Source: a virus | Virus record (IMG/VR): IMGVR_UViG_3300042934_000594 | Span: 124,001-188,000 of that record | DNA length: 64,000 bases | Reading direction: 5' to 3' (one strand) | Shown: positions 8,802 to 14,750 of the stretch, piece by piece | How the letters are laid out: every line of letters begins with the position of its first letter | How positions within the stretch are numbered: the first letter of the stretch is position 1 | The notes under the pieces: generated by a model | The model's database searches: none | Told to the model about the DNA's origin: nothing | What the model saw: only the letters and a program-made list of their open reading frames with translations | Made by a program: the position numbers and the translations under genes

Positions 8802-9182
8802 ATGGGTATTGCCTTTGGTGTGGTGTTGTTTATGATCTTCTGTGTGGGGATTGTGGCGCTGTATAAGCGCGCCTGCAACGTGTTAGAGCGCGCAGGCACC
8901 CTGAACCCGCTCAAGCGTAAAGAAGGGCAGCTAGCGCCTCTGGTGCGCTCGCTGGAACGAGAAGGGTTCTTTGCCGTCCCCTCCCGGGGTGGTCAAGGCC
9001 TGGTGTTGGTCACCAATGACTTCCTGTCAGAGATGGTGACCTTGGCGGCCAAAGAAAAGCGCTTCGCTTGGGAACTACCCCGCTACGAATTGGTGGTGCG
9101 AGAATTCCCTGAGTCGTCCACGTACAGCCATCAACTGTGTTCGCGCTCTCATGCGATTGGTTTTAACTGGCAGCATAACTGA
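8802..9182 (+). CDS. Single-pass membrane protein (126 aa)
   Basis: ATG 8802 has a strong AGGAGG SD that overlaps the stop of the 8671 gene. Residues 3-20 form one TM helix (GIAFGVVLFMIFCVGIVALY), followed by a positively charged segment and a roughly 95-residue soluble, likely cytoplasmic domain. No family is recognised. It forms a two-gene unit with the 40-residue peptide, ended by the hairpin at 9183. Confidence 0.55.
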   Translation: MGIAFGVVLFMIFCVGIVALYKRACNVLERAGTLNPLKRKEGQLAPLVRSLEREGFFAVPSRGGQGLVLVTNDFLSEMVTLAAKEKRFAWELPRYELVVREFPESSTYSHQLCSRSHAIGFNWQHN

Positions 9183-9208
9183 CGCTCCCCTGTGGGAGCG
9201 TTTATGCC
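9183..9208 (+). terminator. Terminator hairpin with TTTATGCCG tail
   Basis: CGCTCCC / GGGAGCG stem (9183-9189 and 9194-9200), loop CTGT, then TTTATGCCGC. Confidence 0.8.
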
Positions 9209-9231
9209 GCATTTAGTTGATTCCAAAATAT

Positions 9232-9255
9232 TTGAGACCTATATAGCTAGGGTGA
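9232..9255 (+). promoter_or_regulatory. Promoter-like motif, copy 2
   Basis: TTGA at 9232, CTATAT at 9239 and GTGA at 9252, the same spacing as the copies at 8629, 11130 and 12370. It stands alone between a terminator and the small-gene run that starts at 9301. Confidence 0.7.
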
Positions 9256-9300
9256 GAAGGAACAATGATGTTCCACTACACCATCCCTTTAGGAGGGAAT

Positions 9301-9486
9301 ATGTTTAGCTTTCTGACCATCAACAGCAACACTAGCAAAACTGAAGCCCTCCGTAAGGAGCGCATGCACACTGAACGCCTGTTCGCCCAGGCCATGCGCA
9401 TGTACGGCGTCAGCTCGTCCCAGGCTAAAAAGCACGACGAACACCTGACCAAACTGGAACGTCAGCTAGAAGCCCTCGCGGCCTAA
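9301..9486 (+). CDS. Small helical protein (61 aa)
   Basis: The start is ATG 9301, with TAGGAGGGA directly upstream; an in-frame ATG at 9265 has no comparable SD and is less likely. The protein is highly charged and helical (RKERMHTERLFAQAMRMYG, then a heptad-like HLTKLERQLEALAA). It has no TM segment. It is the first gene after promoter copy 2. Confidence 0.55.
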   Translation: MFSFLTINSNTSKTEALRKERMHTERLFAQAMRMYGVSSSQAKKHDEHLTKLERQLEALAA

Positions 9487-9494
9487 GGAATCCC

Positions 9495-9653
9495 ATGCAA
9501 CTGTGCGACGAAATGAAAGACCAGATCAACGCCGACATCCAGCAAGCACAGGAAGAACACGGCGTCTTTACGGCGCTGGACGCACTGGCTGACAGCTTGG
9601 TCGATTTTTACACCCAGGGGCATACCAGCCCTACCGTACCTAATCAGGAGTAA
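9495..9653 (+). CDS. Small acidic protein (52 aa)
   Basis: ATG 9495 follows TAAGGAATCCC and the gene ends at TAA 9651-9653. It is acidic and helical (MQLCDEMKDQINADIQQAQE) and has no TM segment. It has consistent spacing to its neighbours (8 bases before, 4 after). No family recognised. Confidence 0.5.
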   Translation: MQLCDEMKDQINADIQQAQEEHGVFTALDALADSLVDFYTQGHTSPTVPNQE

Positions 9654-9657
9654 CACC

Positions 9658-9816
9658 ATGAACACTGAAAACGAAAAGCCGGAAGTGGACCAAGAAACCC
9701 AGGAAATGTTCGAAGCGATTGGCCATGGTCTCGCCTTGGGCGTGGCCTGCGCTGTACTGACCGTCGTCGGCCTGGTGGTCGGCGGTAAAATCAACGATGC
9801 AGTCCTGGGGCGCTAA
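9658..9816 (+). CDS. Single-pass small membrane protein (52 aa)
   Basis: ATG 9658 has SD AGGAG in the preceding gene end. The first 20 residues are acidic (NTENEKPEVDQETQEMFE); residues 24-43 form one TM helix with small-residue packing (LALGVACAVLTVVGLVVGG). It is the first of three consecutive tiny one-TM proteins (9658, 9819, 9966). Confidence 0.55.
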   Translation: MNTENEKPEVDQETQEMFEAIGHGLALGVACAVLTVVGLVVGGKINDAVLGR

Positions 9817-9818
9817 TC

Positions 9819-9953
9819 ATGCAAGACGCAAAAGAAATCGCACTTGAGCTGGCTAAGTCAGCTGCCACCAACGCCGCTGCTGGCGTAGTCCTGGGCGCCG
9901 TTTGCGGCGTCTTCGTATTCACCTTCACCCTCATCGCCAACACTGGCAAGTAA
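9819..9953 (+). CDS. Single-pass small membrane protein (44 aa)
   Basis: ATG 9819 starts two bases after the previous stop. A short polar N-terminus (MQDAKEIALELAKSAATN) leads into one TM helix with Gly/Ala packing faces (AAAGVVLGAVCGVFVFTF). Ends ANTGK. Layout matches the neighbours at 9658 and 9966. Confidence 0.5.
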   Translation: MQDAKEIALELAKSAATNAAAGVVLGAVCGVFVFTFTLIANTGK

Positions 9954-9965
9954 CACGGAGCTCTC

Positions 9966-10115
9966 ATGAACGACGACCAAAAGAAAGCAGAAAGCGAGCA
10001 ACACTGGGCGACTCACCTGACCTCCGCGTTCGTCGGCGGTGTGGTATTTGCCATCGGCTTCGGCCTGACGGTAGCGGCCTGCAAAGCAGCGGCGAACGCC
10101 ATCAACGGGAAATAA
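9966..10115 (+). CDS. Single-pass small membrane protein (49 aa)
   Basis: ATG 9966 follows CGGAGCTCTC. Polar, charged N-terminus (MNDDQKKAESEQHWATHL), one TM helix with GG and GxG motifs (FVGGVVFAIGFGLTVAACK), and a short tail. It resembles the two genes before it and may have arisen by local duplication, although identity is too low to be sure by eye. Confidence 0.5.
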   Translation: MNDDQKKAESEQHWATHLTSAFVGGVVFAIGFGLTVAACKAAANAINGK

Positions 10116-10140
10116 ACTCCCGTGACCAATAGTACAAGTC

Positions 10141-10178
10141 GAGCTCCTTCGGGAGCTTGGCTGACTATTTCTTTTTTG
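10141..10178 (+). terminator. Rho-independent terminator
   Basis: GAGCTCC-TTCG-GGAGCTT (10141-10158) is followed by a T-rich stretch, CTATTTCTTTTTT. It ends the small-gene run. Confidence 0.75.
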
Positions 10179-10190
10179 GTGGGAGGTGCT

Positions 10191-10661
10191 ATGAGCAGTA
10201 CTGAAGTGAGCGACCGTACGGTGCTGATGGCCAATCGGCTATTGGGTTACAGTTGGCAAAAAGTCAATGACATCCCCAATGAGTTCCCACCGCTGGAGCA
10301 ATGGCTCCACCAGCTGTCTGAGTACCGCTACCCAGGCGCCGAGATCCTGGCGTGGCTGCAAGCCCTGGAACAACACAGTGTGGTTCTGGCCCAGCACTAC
10401 AAGGATCATATCCTGACCTTGCCCGATTACGACCAGCACACGGACTACCTCTGGACGATGACAGAGTTCTGTGAACAACAACCCGGTTTGCTGGATCTGC
10501 TAGGACAGCCCGACGTGGCTGCCCGATCCGACCTCTTCAAGCAATTGCTCACTCACCAGTACACCTACTCTGATCTGACGGTTGCTCAACTCGATTACGA
10601 GATCGGTGCTTTGACAGGCTGGCTGCATTACCTGCACCGTACAGACCTGCCCAAGGAGTAA
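10191..10661 (+). CDS. Unknown helical protein upstream of the macrodomain gene (156 aa)
   Basis: The start is ATG 10191 with GGGAGG; an in-frame ATG-like start at 10122 would read through the terminator stem and is rejected. The protein is all-helical and acidic, rich in Leu, Gln and His (LEQWLHQLSEYRYPGAEILA), with no TM segment. Its stop is four bases from the GTG of the macrodomain gene and the SD of that gene lies inside it, so the two are co-translated. It may be a partner of the macrodomain protein, but nothing in its sequence shows this. Confidence 0.5.
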   Translation: MSSTEVSDRTVLMANRLLGYSWQKVNDIPNEFPPLEQWLHQLSEYRYPGAEILAWLQALEQHSVVLAQHYKDHILTLPDYDQHTDYLWTMTEFCEQQPGLLDLLGQPDVAARSDLFKQLLTHQYTYSDLTVAQLDYEIGALTGWLHYLHRTDLPKE

Positions 10662-10664
10662 GCC

Positions 10665-11144
10665 GTGACTGATTTCGTAGAGGGTTACAACATCTTCGGT
10701 GTAGAGGGTGACCTCTACGTCATCACGGTGAACCTGGTGGGTGTCATGGGCACGGGTGTGGCAGAAGCCTTTCGTGACCGTTACCGCGATCTGTACAACC
10801 TGTACCGCAAGGATTGTCGCAGTCGGGCACTGAAGATCGGACGCCCCCTGGTGTACCAGGCTGACGATGGTAAGCGCTTTATGATGTTCCCCACCAAGGA
10901 CAACTGGCGTAACCCCTCGCAGCTGCTATGGGTGTCACAGGGCCTTGAATGGATGGTGGACAACGCAGGCTCTGAATTTCCGGAGACTGACCACATTGTC
11001 ATGCCTCCATTGGGGTGCGGTAACGGTAAGTTGCATTGGCCGGTGGTCAAAGAAGCCATCCGTGAAGCCATGGACTGCCTGCCCAACCCGGTTACAGTGG
11101 TGGTACCCCCATGGTTGATTGAACAGGAATTGACGTCTATATAA
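10665..11144 (+). CDS. DarG-like macrodomain (ADP-ribosyl-hydrolase family) protein (159 aa)
   Basis: GTG start with AAGGAG six bases upstream. The whole protein is one macrodomain: an N-terminal strand ending in Asn23 (ITVNLVGVMGTGVAEAF, the ADP-ribose-binding loop), a helix with YNLYRKDC, the FPTKDNWRNPS segment with Lys78, and the second loop PPLGCGNGKLHW (114-125). These are the hallmarks of the DarG/Poa1p branch, where the lysine of the PTK-x-x-WR motif is the catalytic residue that removes ADP-ribose from thymidine in DNA. DarG is the antitoxin of DarTG, a known anti-phage system. A phage copy without DarT would plausibly reverse host DNA or RNA ADP-ribosylation. Alternatives are ADP-ribose-1''-phosphate processing in NAD or tRNA-splicing metabolism. 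Family assignment is firm; the substrate is inference. Confidence 0.8.
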   Translation: MTDFVEGYNIFGVEGDLYVITVNLVGVMGTGVAEAFRDRYRDLYNLYRKDCRSRALKIGRPLVYQADDGKRFMMFPTKDNWRNPSQLLWVSQGLEWMVDNAGSEFPETDHIVMPPLGCGNGKLHWPVVKEAIREAMDCLPNPVTVVVPPWLIEQELTSI

Positions 11145-11153
11145 CTGCGGTGA
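11130..11153 (+). promoter_or_regulatory. Promoter-like motif, copy 3
   Basis: TTGA at 11130, CTATAT at 11137 and GTGA at 11150. It overlaps the last codons of the macrodomain gene and continues GTGATCAATACC, very close to copy 4 (GTGAGCAATACC). It precedes 11182. Confidence 0.7.
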
Positions 11154-11181
11154 TCAATACCAGACCCTAAGGAGGTCCGCA

Positions 11182-11379
11182 GTGTCTAACGTGGTACAGT
11201 TTCCAGTGCTCAAACGTCTCGTCGGTCCTGAGACCGAAGTTTTCTTGGTAAGTCTGGCACGCTCCAGCGGCTTGCCGATCACCGCCCGCCAGTTACGCAC
11301 CATGGCGGAGAACTTCATTCGCGTCAACCAAGATTTGGCAGCCAGTGGCTTGCCAGCCCTGTTCGACCCCCGCGCGTAA
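11182..11379 (+). CDS. Small unknown protein (65 aa)
   Basis: GTG start at 11182 with a strong AAGGAGG SD. Basic N-terminus (MSNVVQFPVLKRLV), one helix-turn-like segment (PITARQLRTMAENFIRVNQ) and a short tail. No TM segment. It could be a small regulator or adaptor, but there is no recognised domain. First gene after promoter copy 3. Confidence 0.5.
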   Translation: MSNVVQFPVLKRLVGPETEVFLVSLARSSGLPITARQLRTMAENFIRVNQDLAASGLPALFDPRA

Positions 11380-11423
11380 GCGTGGGGTGCTATGCCCTTT
11401 TATACCCATTGAGGAGTAAGACC

Positions 11424-11717
11424 ATGCAAGACGATTATCGCCGTCGTTGGGAACAGGCCCAGGCCACCAAGCGTGAAGACGCCCGTAAAACCCGTGAGGC
11501 CATCGCCACAGTAAAACGTAAGTCAGCCGAGGTCGTTGACCCTGAGCTCATTGCTGAGCTGGAAGATTACGCGGTGTTCCTGTACGAGCTGACCATGCTG
11601 TACATGGCCCTGGCTAAAATCAATTCCACGATGCGGTTGTTCGCGGCAGCGTATGCCGTGCTGACCAAAGGCTCGTTCCTGTTACTTGAAGAGGCGTACA
11701 CCCATGTCCAACGGTAA
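11424..11717 (+). CDS. Unknown helical protein (97 aa)
   Basis: ATG 11424 has a GAGGAG SD; an upstream in-frame start at 11382 lies on the previous gene's end and is rejected. N-terminus rich in Arg/Glu (MQDDYRRRWEQAQATKRED), then a hydrophobic helix (YELTMLYMALAKINSTM). The leader TATACCCATTGAGGAGTAAG is shared in form with 12418 and 14198. Overlaps the next gene by 14 bases. Confidence 0.5.
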   Translation: MQDDYRRRWEQAQATKREDARKTREAIATVKRKSAEVVDPELIAELEDYAVFLYELTMLYMALAKINSTMRLFAAAYAVLTKGSFLLLEEAYTHVQR

Positions 11718-12309
11718 AGAATACACCTTCAATGAGTTCTTCGGCCTCGACGAGGATACGCGTTTCGAGATCGTCCCTGAATCGAACGTGCTCGAAGGGG
11801 AACTGCTAGACCCCACTCCCATTGACCGCATGCATGAACACCTCAAGCGTTACCACAAGGGTAAACGCCTGAGTCCAAATGCCACGCTGATCACCTTCGA
11901 TTCGATCTCCCAACTCGACATCGAAGGTGAGGTCGTCTCACCCAAGGCAATGTTGGAAGGGGGTCCTATCGAGGATCTGATATTTCCCTTGTGTGGTCCC
12001 GAAGCCTTGGCGCGGGTGCCTCGCCTGATAGCCATCCTGGGTGCCGGTGGCATGCAGTACCACAGGCCTAAAGTACGTTCTGGTGAAGGGGCGATCCCAC
12101 TCAATTTCGACCCTCATGGGATAACCCGAAACAACCTGTGTCCAGAGATCCCCGAGGAGAATCTTCAGGAGATAAGGCACGCGTACAAACTCACCGACCA
12201 GCACGGTGGGATGGGTGTGGCTGTAGAAGTCAAGCCTGATCCTCAACCGATTCGCCCGGTGTCGCTAGGGGATATCCTGCGTAAACTCACAGACCGCCCC
12301 AAGTCGTAA
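11704..12309 (+). CDS. Unknown protein (201 aa)
   Basis: ATG 11704 lies inside the end of the previous gene; a preceding in-frame ATG at 11686 has a weaker context. The protein is soluble with mixed composition (starts MSNGKEYTFNEFFGLDEDTR) and a run of beta-prone hydrophobic segments around residues 90-125 (ARVPRLIAILGAGGMQYH). The LGAGG turn is Gly-rich but is not a clear nucleotide-binding loop. No family recognised. It is closed by a terminator at 12315. Confidence 0.45.
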   Translation: MSNGKEYTFNEFFGLDEDTRFEIVPESNVLEGELLDPTPIDRMHEHLKRYHKGKRLSPNATLITFDSISQLDIEGEVVSPKAMLEGGPIEDLIFPLCGPEALARVPRLIAILGAGGMQYHRPKVRSGEGAIPLNFDPHGITRNNLCPEIPEENLQEIRHAYKLTDQHGGMGVAVEVKPDPQPIRPVSLGDILRKLTDRPKS

Positions 12310-12314
12310 TAAAG

Positions 12315-12347
12315 CCCCTCCCTTCGGGGAGGGGTGTTATGCCTTTT
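12315..12347 (+). terminator. Terminator hairpin with TTATGCC tail
   Basis: CCCCTCCC-TTCG-GGGAGGGG (12315-12334), then TGTTATGCCTTTTTC. Has both the recurrent TTATGCC tail and a clear T-run. Confidence 0.85.
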
Positions 12348-12369
12348 TCTTTCGTTGATCCCACTGAAT

Positions 12370-12393
12370 TTGAAACCTATATGACACAAGTGA
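12370..12393 (+). promoter_or_regulatory. Promoter-like motif, copy 4
   Basis: TTGA at 12370, CTATAT at 12377 and GTGA at 12390, exactly the spacing of the other copies. It is in the intergenic region upstream of 12440, after a terminator. Confidence 0.7.
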
Positions 12394-12439
12394 GCAATAC
12401 CAATCCTGGTTTGCCATTATACCCAAAAGGGGCAACAAC

Positions 12440-12790
12440 ATGAACAAAGACTTCAAAGATCTGGTCGTAGGCACTGTGGTGGGTTTGGTCGTCGTCGGTG
12501 GCCTGGTGGCAATCGCTACCTGGTCGGAAAACAAGATCGCTGATGAGCGTATCGACATCGCCATGGCCAAGTTGGAAAACATCATCGCCAACGTCAAGTC
12601 CCGTCAACCTTCCCCGGGTGACGTCGGTTCTTTGATGACTTGGAGAACCCAAGCTGAAATGGCCGGCATGAAGATCTATCTGGACGTGGTTCTGGGGGTC
12701 CCTTCGCACAAGGCTGAAGAGTTCCGCAGTCGCTGGACTCGCCGCTTGGATGAACTGGCTGCTGAACAGAAAGCGGCGCAAGCGGCGTGA
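12440..12790 (+). CDS. Single-pass membrane protein (116 aa)
   Basis: ATG 12440 follows CAAAAGGGGC. One TM helix lies near residues 8-28 (LVVGTVVGLVVVGGLVAIAT); the rest is a soluble helical domain with coiled-coil character and an Ala-rich end. No family recognised. It overlaps the next gene by four bases (GTGA). Confidence 0.5.
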   Translation: MNKDFKDLVVGTVVGLVVVGGLVAIATWSENKIADERIDIAMAKLENIIANVKSRQPSPGDVGSLMTWRTQAEMAGMKIYLDVVLGVPSHKAEEFRSRWTRRLDELAAEQKAAQAA

Positions 12791-13056
12791 TCCTGGTATT
12801 TCTCGGGAGCATGCTTGCCACCTTCCTGCTCTCCTTTGTCAAAGCGTTCCAGACGATGAACTTTATCAAGCGTCATCGTCTGTCGGCCGTCATCACCTCC
12901 TGGGGGATTAGCACCCTGGAGATCTCCACCGTCACTTTCACAGTGATGGGTGGGTGGGCCATGATCATCCCCGCCGGTATCGGTGGGTCTGTCGGCGTCC
13001 TGGTGGCCATGACCTTTCATGACCGCGTCTTTAAACCTTCTGCAACTAAGCCCTAA
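12787..13056 (+). CDS. Multi-pass membrane protein (89 aa)
   Basis: GTG start overlapping the previous stop. It has about three hydrophobic helices (residues 1-17, 32-50 and 54-78) with a short polar C-terminus. The segment SFVKAFQTMNFIKRH followed by a transmembrane pair resembles small membrane proteins of unknown function that I have seen in other phages. Function unknown. A holin-like role is possible by size, but lysis genes are elsewhere (44.3-47.4 kb). Confidence 0.5.
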   Translation: MILVFLGSMLATFLLSFVKAFQTMNFIKRHRLSAVITSWGISTLEISTVTFTVMGGWAMIIPAGIGGSVGVLVAMTFHDRVFKPSATKP

Positions 13057-13068
13057 CGGAGCACACCC

Positions 13069-13236
13069 ATGAATTCGAAGAACCTGAAAACTGTACTCGT
13101 TGGCCTGATCATGGGTGCCTCCCTGGCAGCTGTGGCGTCCAACCACGAAACCCCACGCACCGAATCGCACGAACCGGTGGTCATCGGTCACCGCGTGACC
13201 CCGCAAGGCGATTTCCAACTGGTCTATTCCAAGTAA
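13069..13236 (+). CDS. Small exported protein with signal peptide (55 aa)
   Basis: ATG 13069 follows CGGAGC. Residues 1-24 are a classic signal peptide: basic start (MNSKNLK), hydrophobic core (TVLVGLIMGASLAA) and a VAS cleavage site. The mature part of about 31 residues (NHETPRTESHEPVVIGHRV...) is polar and likely periplasmic. No family recognised. It may modify the host envelope, but this is only inferred from export. Confidence 0.5.
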   Translation: MNSKNLKTVLVGLIMGASLAAVASNHETPRTESHEPVVIGHRVTPQGDFQLVYSK

Positions 13237-13247
13237 GGGAATACTCC

Positions 13248-13304
13248 ATGCGCATATATATGCAGGCATTCGTCCTGAAGGCCTGCTTTACTGCCAAGGA
13301 GTAA
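13248..13304 (+). CDS. Possible 18-codon mini-gene
   Basis: ATG 13248 follows AAGGGAATACTCC and ends TAA 13302-13304 (MRIYMQAFVLKACFTAKE). A GCAGGC / GCCTGC hairpin lies inside it, with arms near 13262 and 13281. The spacing and SD match neighbouring genes, yet 18 codons is too short for certainty. It might equally be a leader or terminator-like element before 13309. Confidence 0.25.
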   Translation: MRIYMQAFVLKACFTAKE

Positions 13305-13308
13305 TACA

Positions 13309-13737
13309 ATGGCCGATCCCGAAAACACCCAGCCAGCTGTAGATTCCCGCCCAACGCCAGAAGAGACCGGTGCGCATATTCCTGAGAATACGCCTGCCAC
13401 TCATGAAGACCCTGCTGCTGTACCAGCAGGTCATCCGAAACACTCGCGTGAGTTGGAGCCGAATGTGGCCCCAGCTGATCAGGTAACCCAAGCCCCAGGC
13501 GTCGGTCCGATTCCGAATGCTCCGGGCAACCCTGACGAGCCACTGCGCCGTGAAGACCGTGAAGCAATTCCCGGTACTGACGTCGGTGGTCTTGAAGACA
13601 ACGGTGCGACCGTTGACGGCAATGACAACCTCGACCAAGAGCGCCGTGAAGACGTTCTGGAAGAAGATGCCCGCCGTGAACGCGAAGGCGAACCTGAAGA
13701 TCCAACGGCACCAGCCGCCGCTGATCGCCAGGTGTAA
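13309..13737 (+). CDS. Acidic proline-rich disordered protein (142 aa)
   Basis: ATG 13309 with AAGGAG eight bases upstream. The whole chain is composed of Pro, Asp, Glu, Ala, Gly and Arg with almost no aromatic or long hydrophobic residues, so it is probably intrinsically disordered. The C-terminal half alternates acidic and basic residues (RREDVLEEDARREREGE). No TM segment or signal peptide. It may be a linker, nucleic-acid mimic or packaging protein, but no family is recognised. Confidence 0.5.
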   Translation: MADPENTQPAVDSRPTPEETGAHIPENTPATHEDPAAVPAGHPKHSRELEPNVAPADQVTQAPGVGPIPNAPGNPDEPLRREDREAIPGTDVGGLEDNGATVDGNDNLDQERREDVLEEDARREREGEPEDPTAPAAADRQV

Positions 13738-13748
13738 GCAGTAAATGA

Positions 13749-13775
13749 GCGGTCCCTTCGGGGACCGCTTTTATG
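13749..13775 (+). terminator. Terminator hairpin with TTTTATGCC tail
   Basis: GCGGTCCC-TTCG-GGGACCGC (13749-13768) followed by TTTTATGCCC. Confidence 0.85.
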
Positions 13776-13792
13776 CCCTCACGAGGTTAACC

Positions 13793-13867
13793 ATGAAAAA
13801 TATCTTAATTGGTGCTGCCGTGGTGGCAGCGCTTATGCTCTTGGCCCAATACCTGGAAGAAAACTGA
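13793..13867 (+). CDS. 24-residue single-TM micropeptide
   Basis: ATG 13793, preceded by CGAGGTTAACC, ends at TGA 13865-13867. The peptide MKNILIGAAVVAALMLLAQY plus LEEN is one short TM helix with a basic start and acidic end. The TGA is followed immediately by the ATG of 13869 (TGATATG), so translation is coupled. A peptide of this size is easily overlooked but has good start, stop and SD features. Confidence 0.45.
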   Translation: MKNILIGAAVVAALMLLAQYLEEN

Positions 13868-13868
13868 T

Positions 13869-14186
13869 ATGACCCCCCTCCGTCGTCAAGCCCATGTGGC
13901 ATCCCCTCTGCTCAAAGAAAACTTTCGCAGCCTGGTGTGTGAGGCCTTCCGGGGTTTCATGCACCTGTGGAGAACCCAAGACCCGGTGACCACCACCGTG
14001 GTGTTGCCTCTCACCCTGGCTGAATTCCAGGAGCTGGGACTGCCGTACATCGCCAATGTCATCAGCGGTCATGTCGAACGTAACCGGGAAGGCCGGATGC
14101 GCTTTGCCTGGAAGATCCAGTGGCCCCATGCAAAGACCACTGCTGACCCGGCTTACAAGCTGGTGTTTAAAATCGAGTTGATCTAA
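13869..14186 (+). CDS. Unknown protein (105 aa)
   Basis: ATG 13869 is one base after the stop of the micropeptide. An in-frame start at 13809 would overlap that peptide and is rejected. Soluble, mixed-charge protein with beta-like segments (PVTTTVVLPLTLAEFQELGL) and no recognised domain. The segment VCEAFRGFMHLWRTQDP may be amphipathic. Confidence 0.45.
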   Translation: MTPLRRQAHVASPLLKENFRSLVCEAFRGFMHLWRTQDPVTTTVVLPLTLAEFQELGLPYIANVISGHVERNREGRMRFAWKIQWPHAKTTADPAYKLVFKIELI

Positions 14187-14220
14187 CTCACCCCCCTCAT
14201 ACCCAAAGTGGAGTAACACC

Positions 14221-14340
14221 ATGTCTGATTTCCTGAAAGAAGTAGCCATCCGCGTCACTGTTACCTTGGTCGTCACCGCTGTTGTGATCGGCACCATGGA
14301 ATACATCAACCGTCCTAAAGAAGAGAAGCGCCATGCGTAA
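14221..14340 (+). CDS. Single-pass small membrane protein (39 aa)
   Basis: ATG 14221 with GGAGTAACACC; the leader CATACCCAAAGTGGAGTAAC repeats that of 11424 and 12440 in form. Sequence MSDFLKEVAIRVTVTLVVTA then VVIGTMEYINRPKEEKR is one TM helix followed by a basic tail. Overlaps the next gene by eight bases. Confidence 0.5.
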   Translation: MSDFLKEVAIRVTVTLVVTAVVIGTMEYINRPKEEKRHA

Positions 14341-14650
14341 GCAAAAGTTCTACTTCGGGCAGCGTCGCCTCAAGCACAACGACGGTCACAGTCGGGCCAC
14401 CTACCAATGGGTGGTTCCACGGATTCTGCGCCCGTACTTCGAACGCCAGATCCGTCGTCAGATGGAAAACGTCAGTCTCAAACTGGCTATGAATAGCAGC
14501 TGGGGTGCTCGAGGCGCGCACAACCCCAACGCGGTCTATGGCTCGATGCAGCCTGAGCGTCCGCAGATCACCATCACCCAAGACTTCCTGCAAGAGCAAT
14601 TGCAGAAACGTCGCGACATCAAACAGCACTACCGTTCTGGTAAGTGGTAA
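14333..14650 (+). CDS. Unknown basic protein (105 aa)
   Basis: ATG 14333 lies inside the end of the 14221 gene. The N-terminus is Lys/Arg-rich (MRKQKFYFGQRRLKHNDG). The protein is overall strongly basic and without a TM segment (VVPRILRPYFERQIRRQMEN). A nucleic-acid-binding role is possible but only from charge. The terminator at 14657 ends the small-gene block. Confidence 0.45.
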   Translation: MRKQKFYFGQRRLKHNDGHSRATYQWVVPRILRPYFERQIRRQMENVSLKLAMNSSWGARGAHNPNAVYGSMQPERPQITITQDFLQEQLQKRRDIKQHYRSGKW

Positions 14651-14656
14651 ACATGA

Positions 14657-14690
14657 CCCGCCCTTCGGGGCGGGATCATATGCATTCTTT
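14657..14690 (+). terminator. Terminator hairpin with CATATGC tail
   Basis: CCCGCCC-TTCG-GGGCGGG (14657-14674) followed by ATCATATGCATTCTTTTTTG. Confidence 0.8.
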
Positions 14691-14750
14691 TTTGTTTGAA
14701 TGATGATATAGCAACATCAAATAACCCCGCCAACATTAGAGTACACCGGC

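Noticed and set aside
13248-13304. 18-codon ORF as a certain gene
   Set aside because: Too short to separate from a leader or hairpin, although its SD and spacing are acceptable. Listed only at low confidence.
14690-14720. Sixth copy of the promoter-like motif upstream of 14751
   Set aside because: TTGA and a TATA-like stretch are present, but the spacing and GTGA box do not match.
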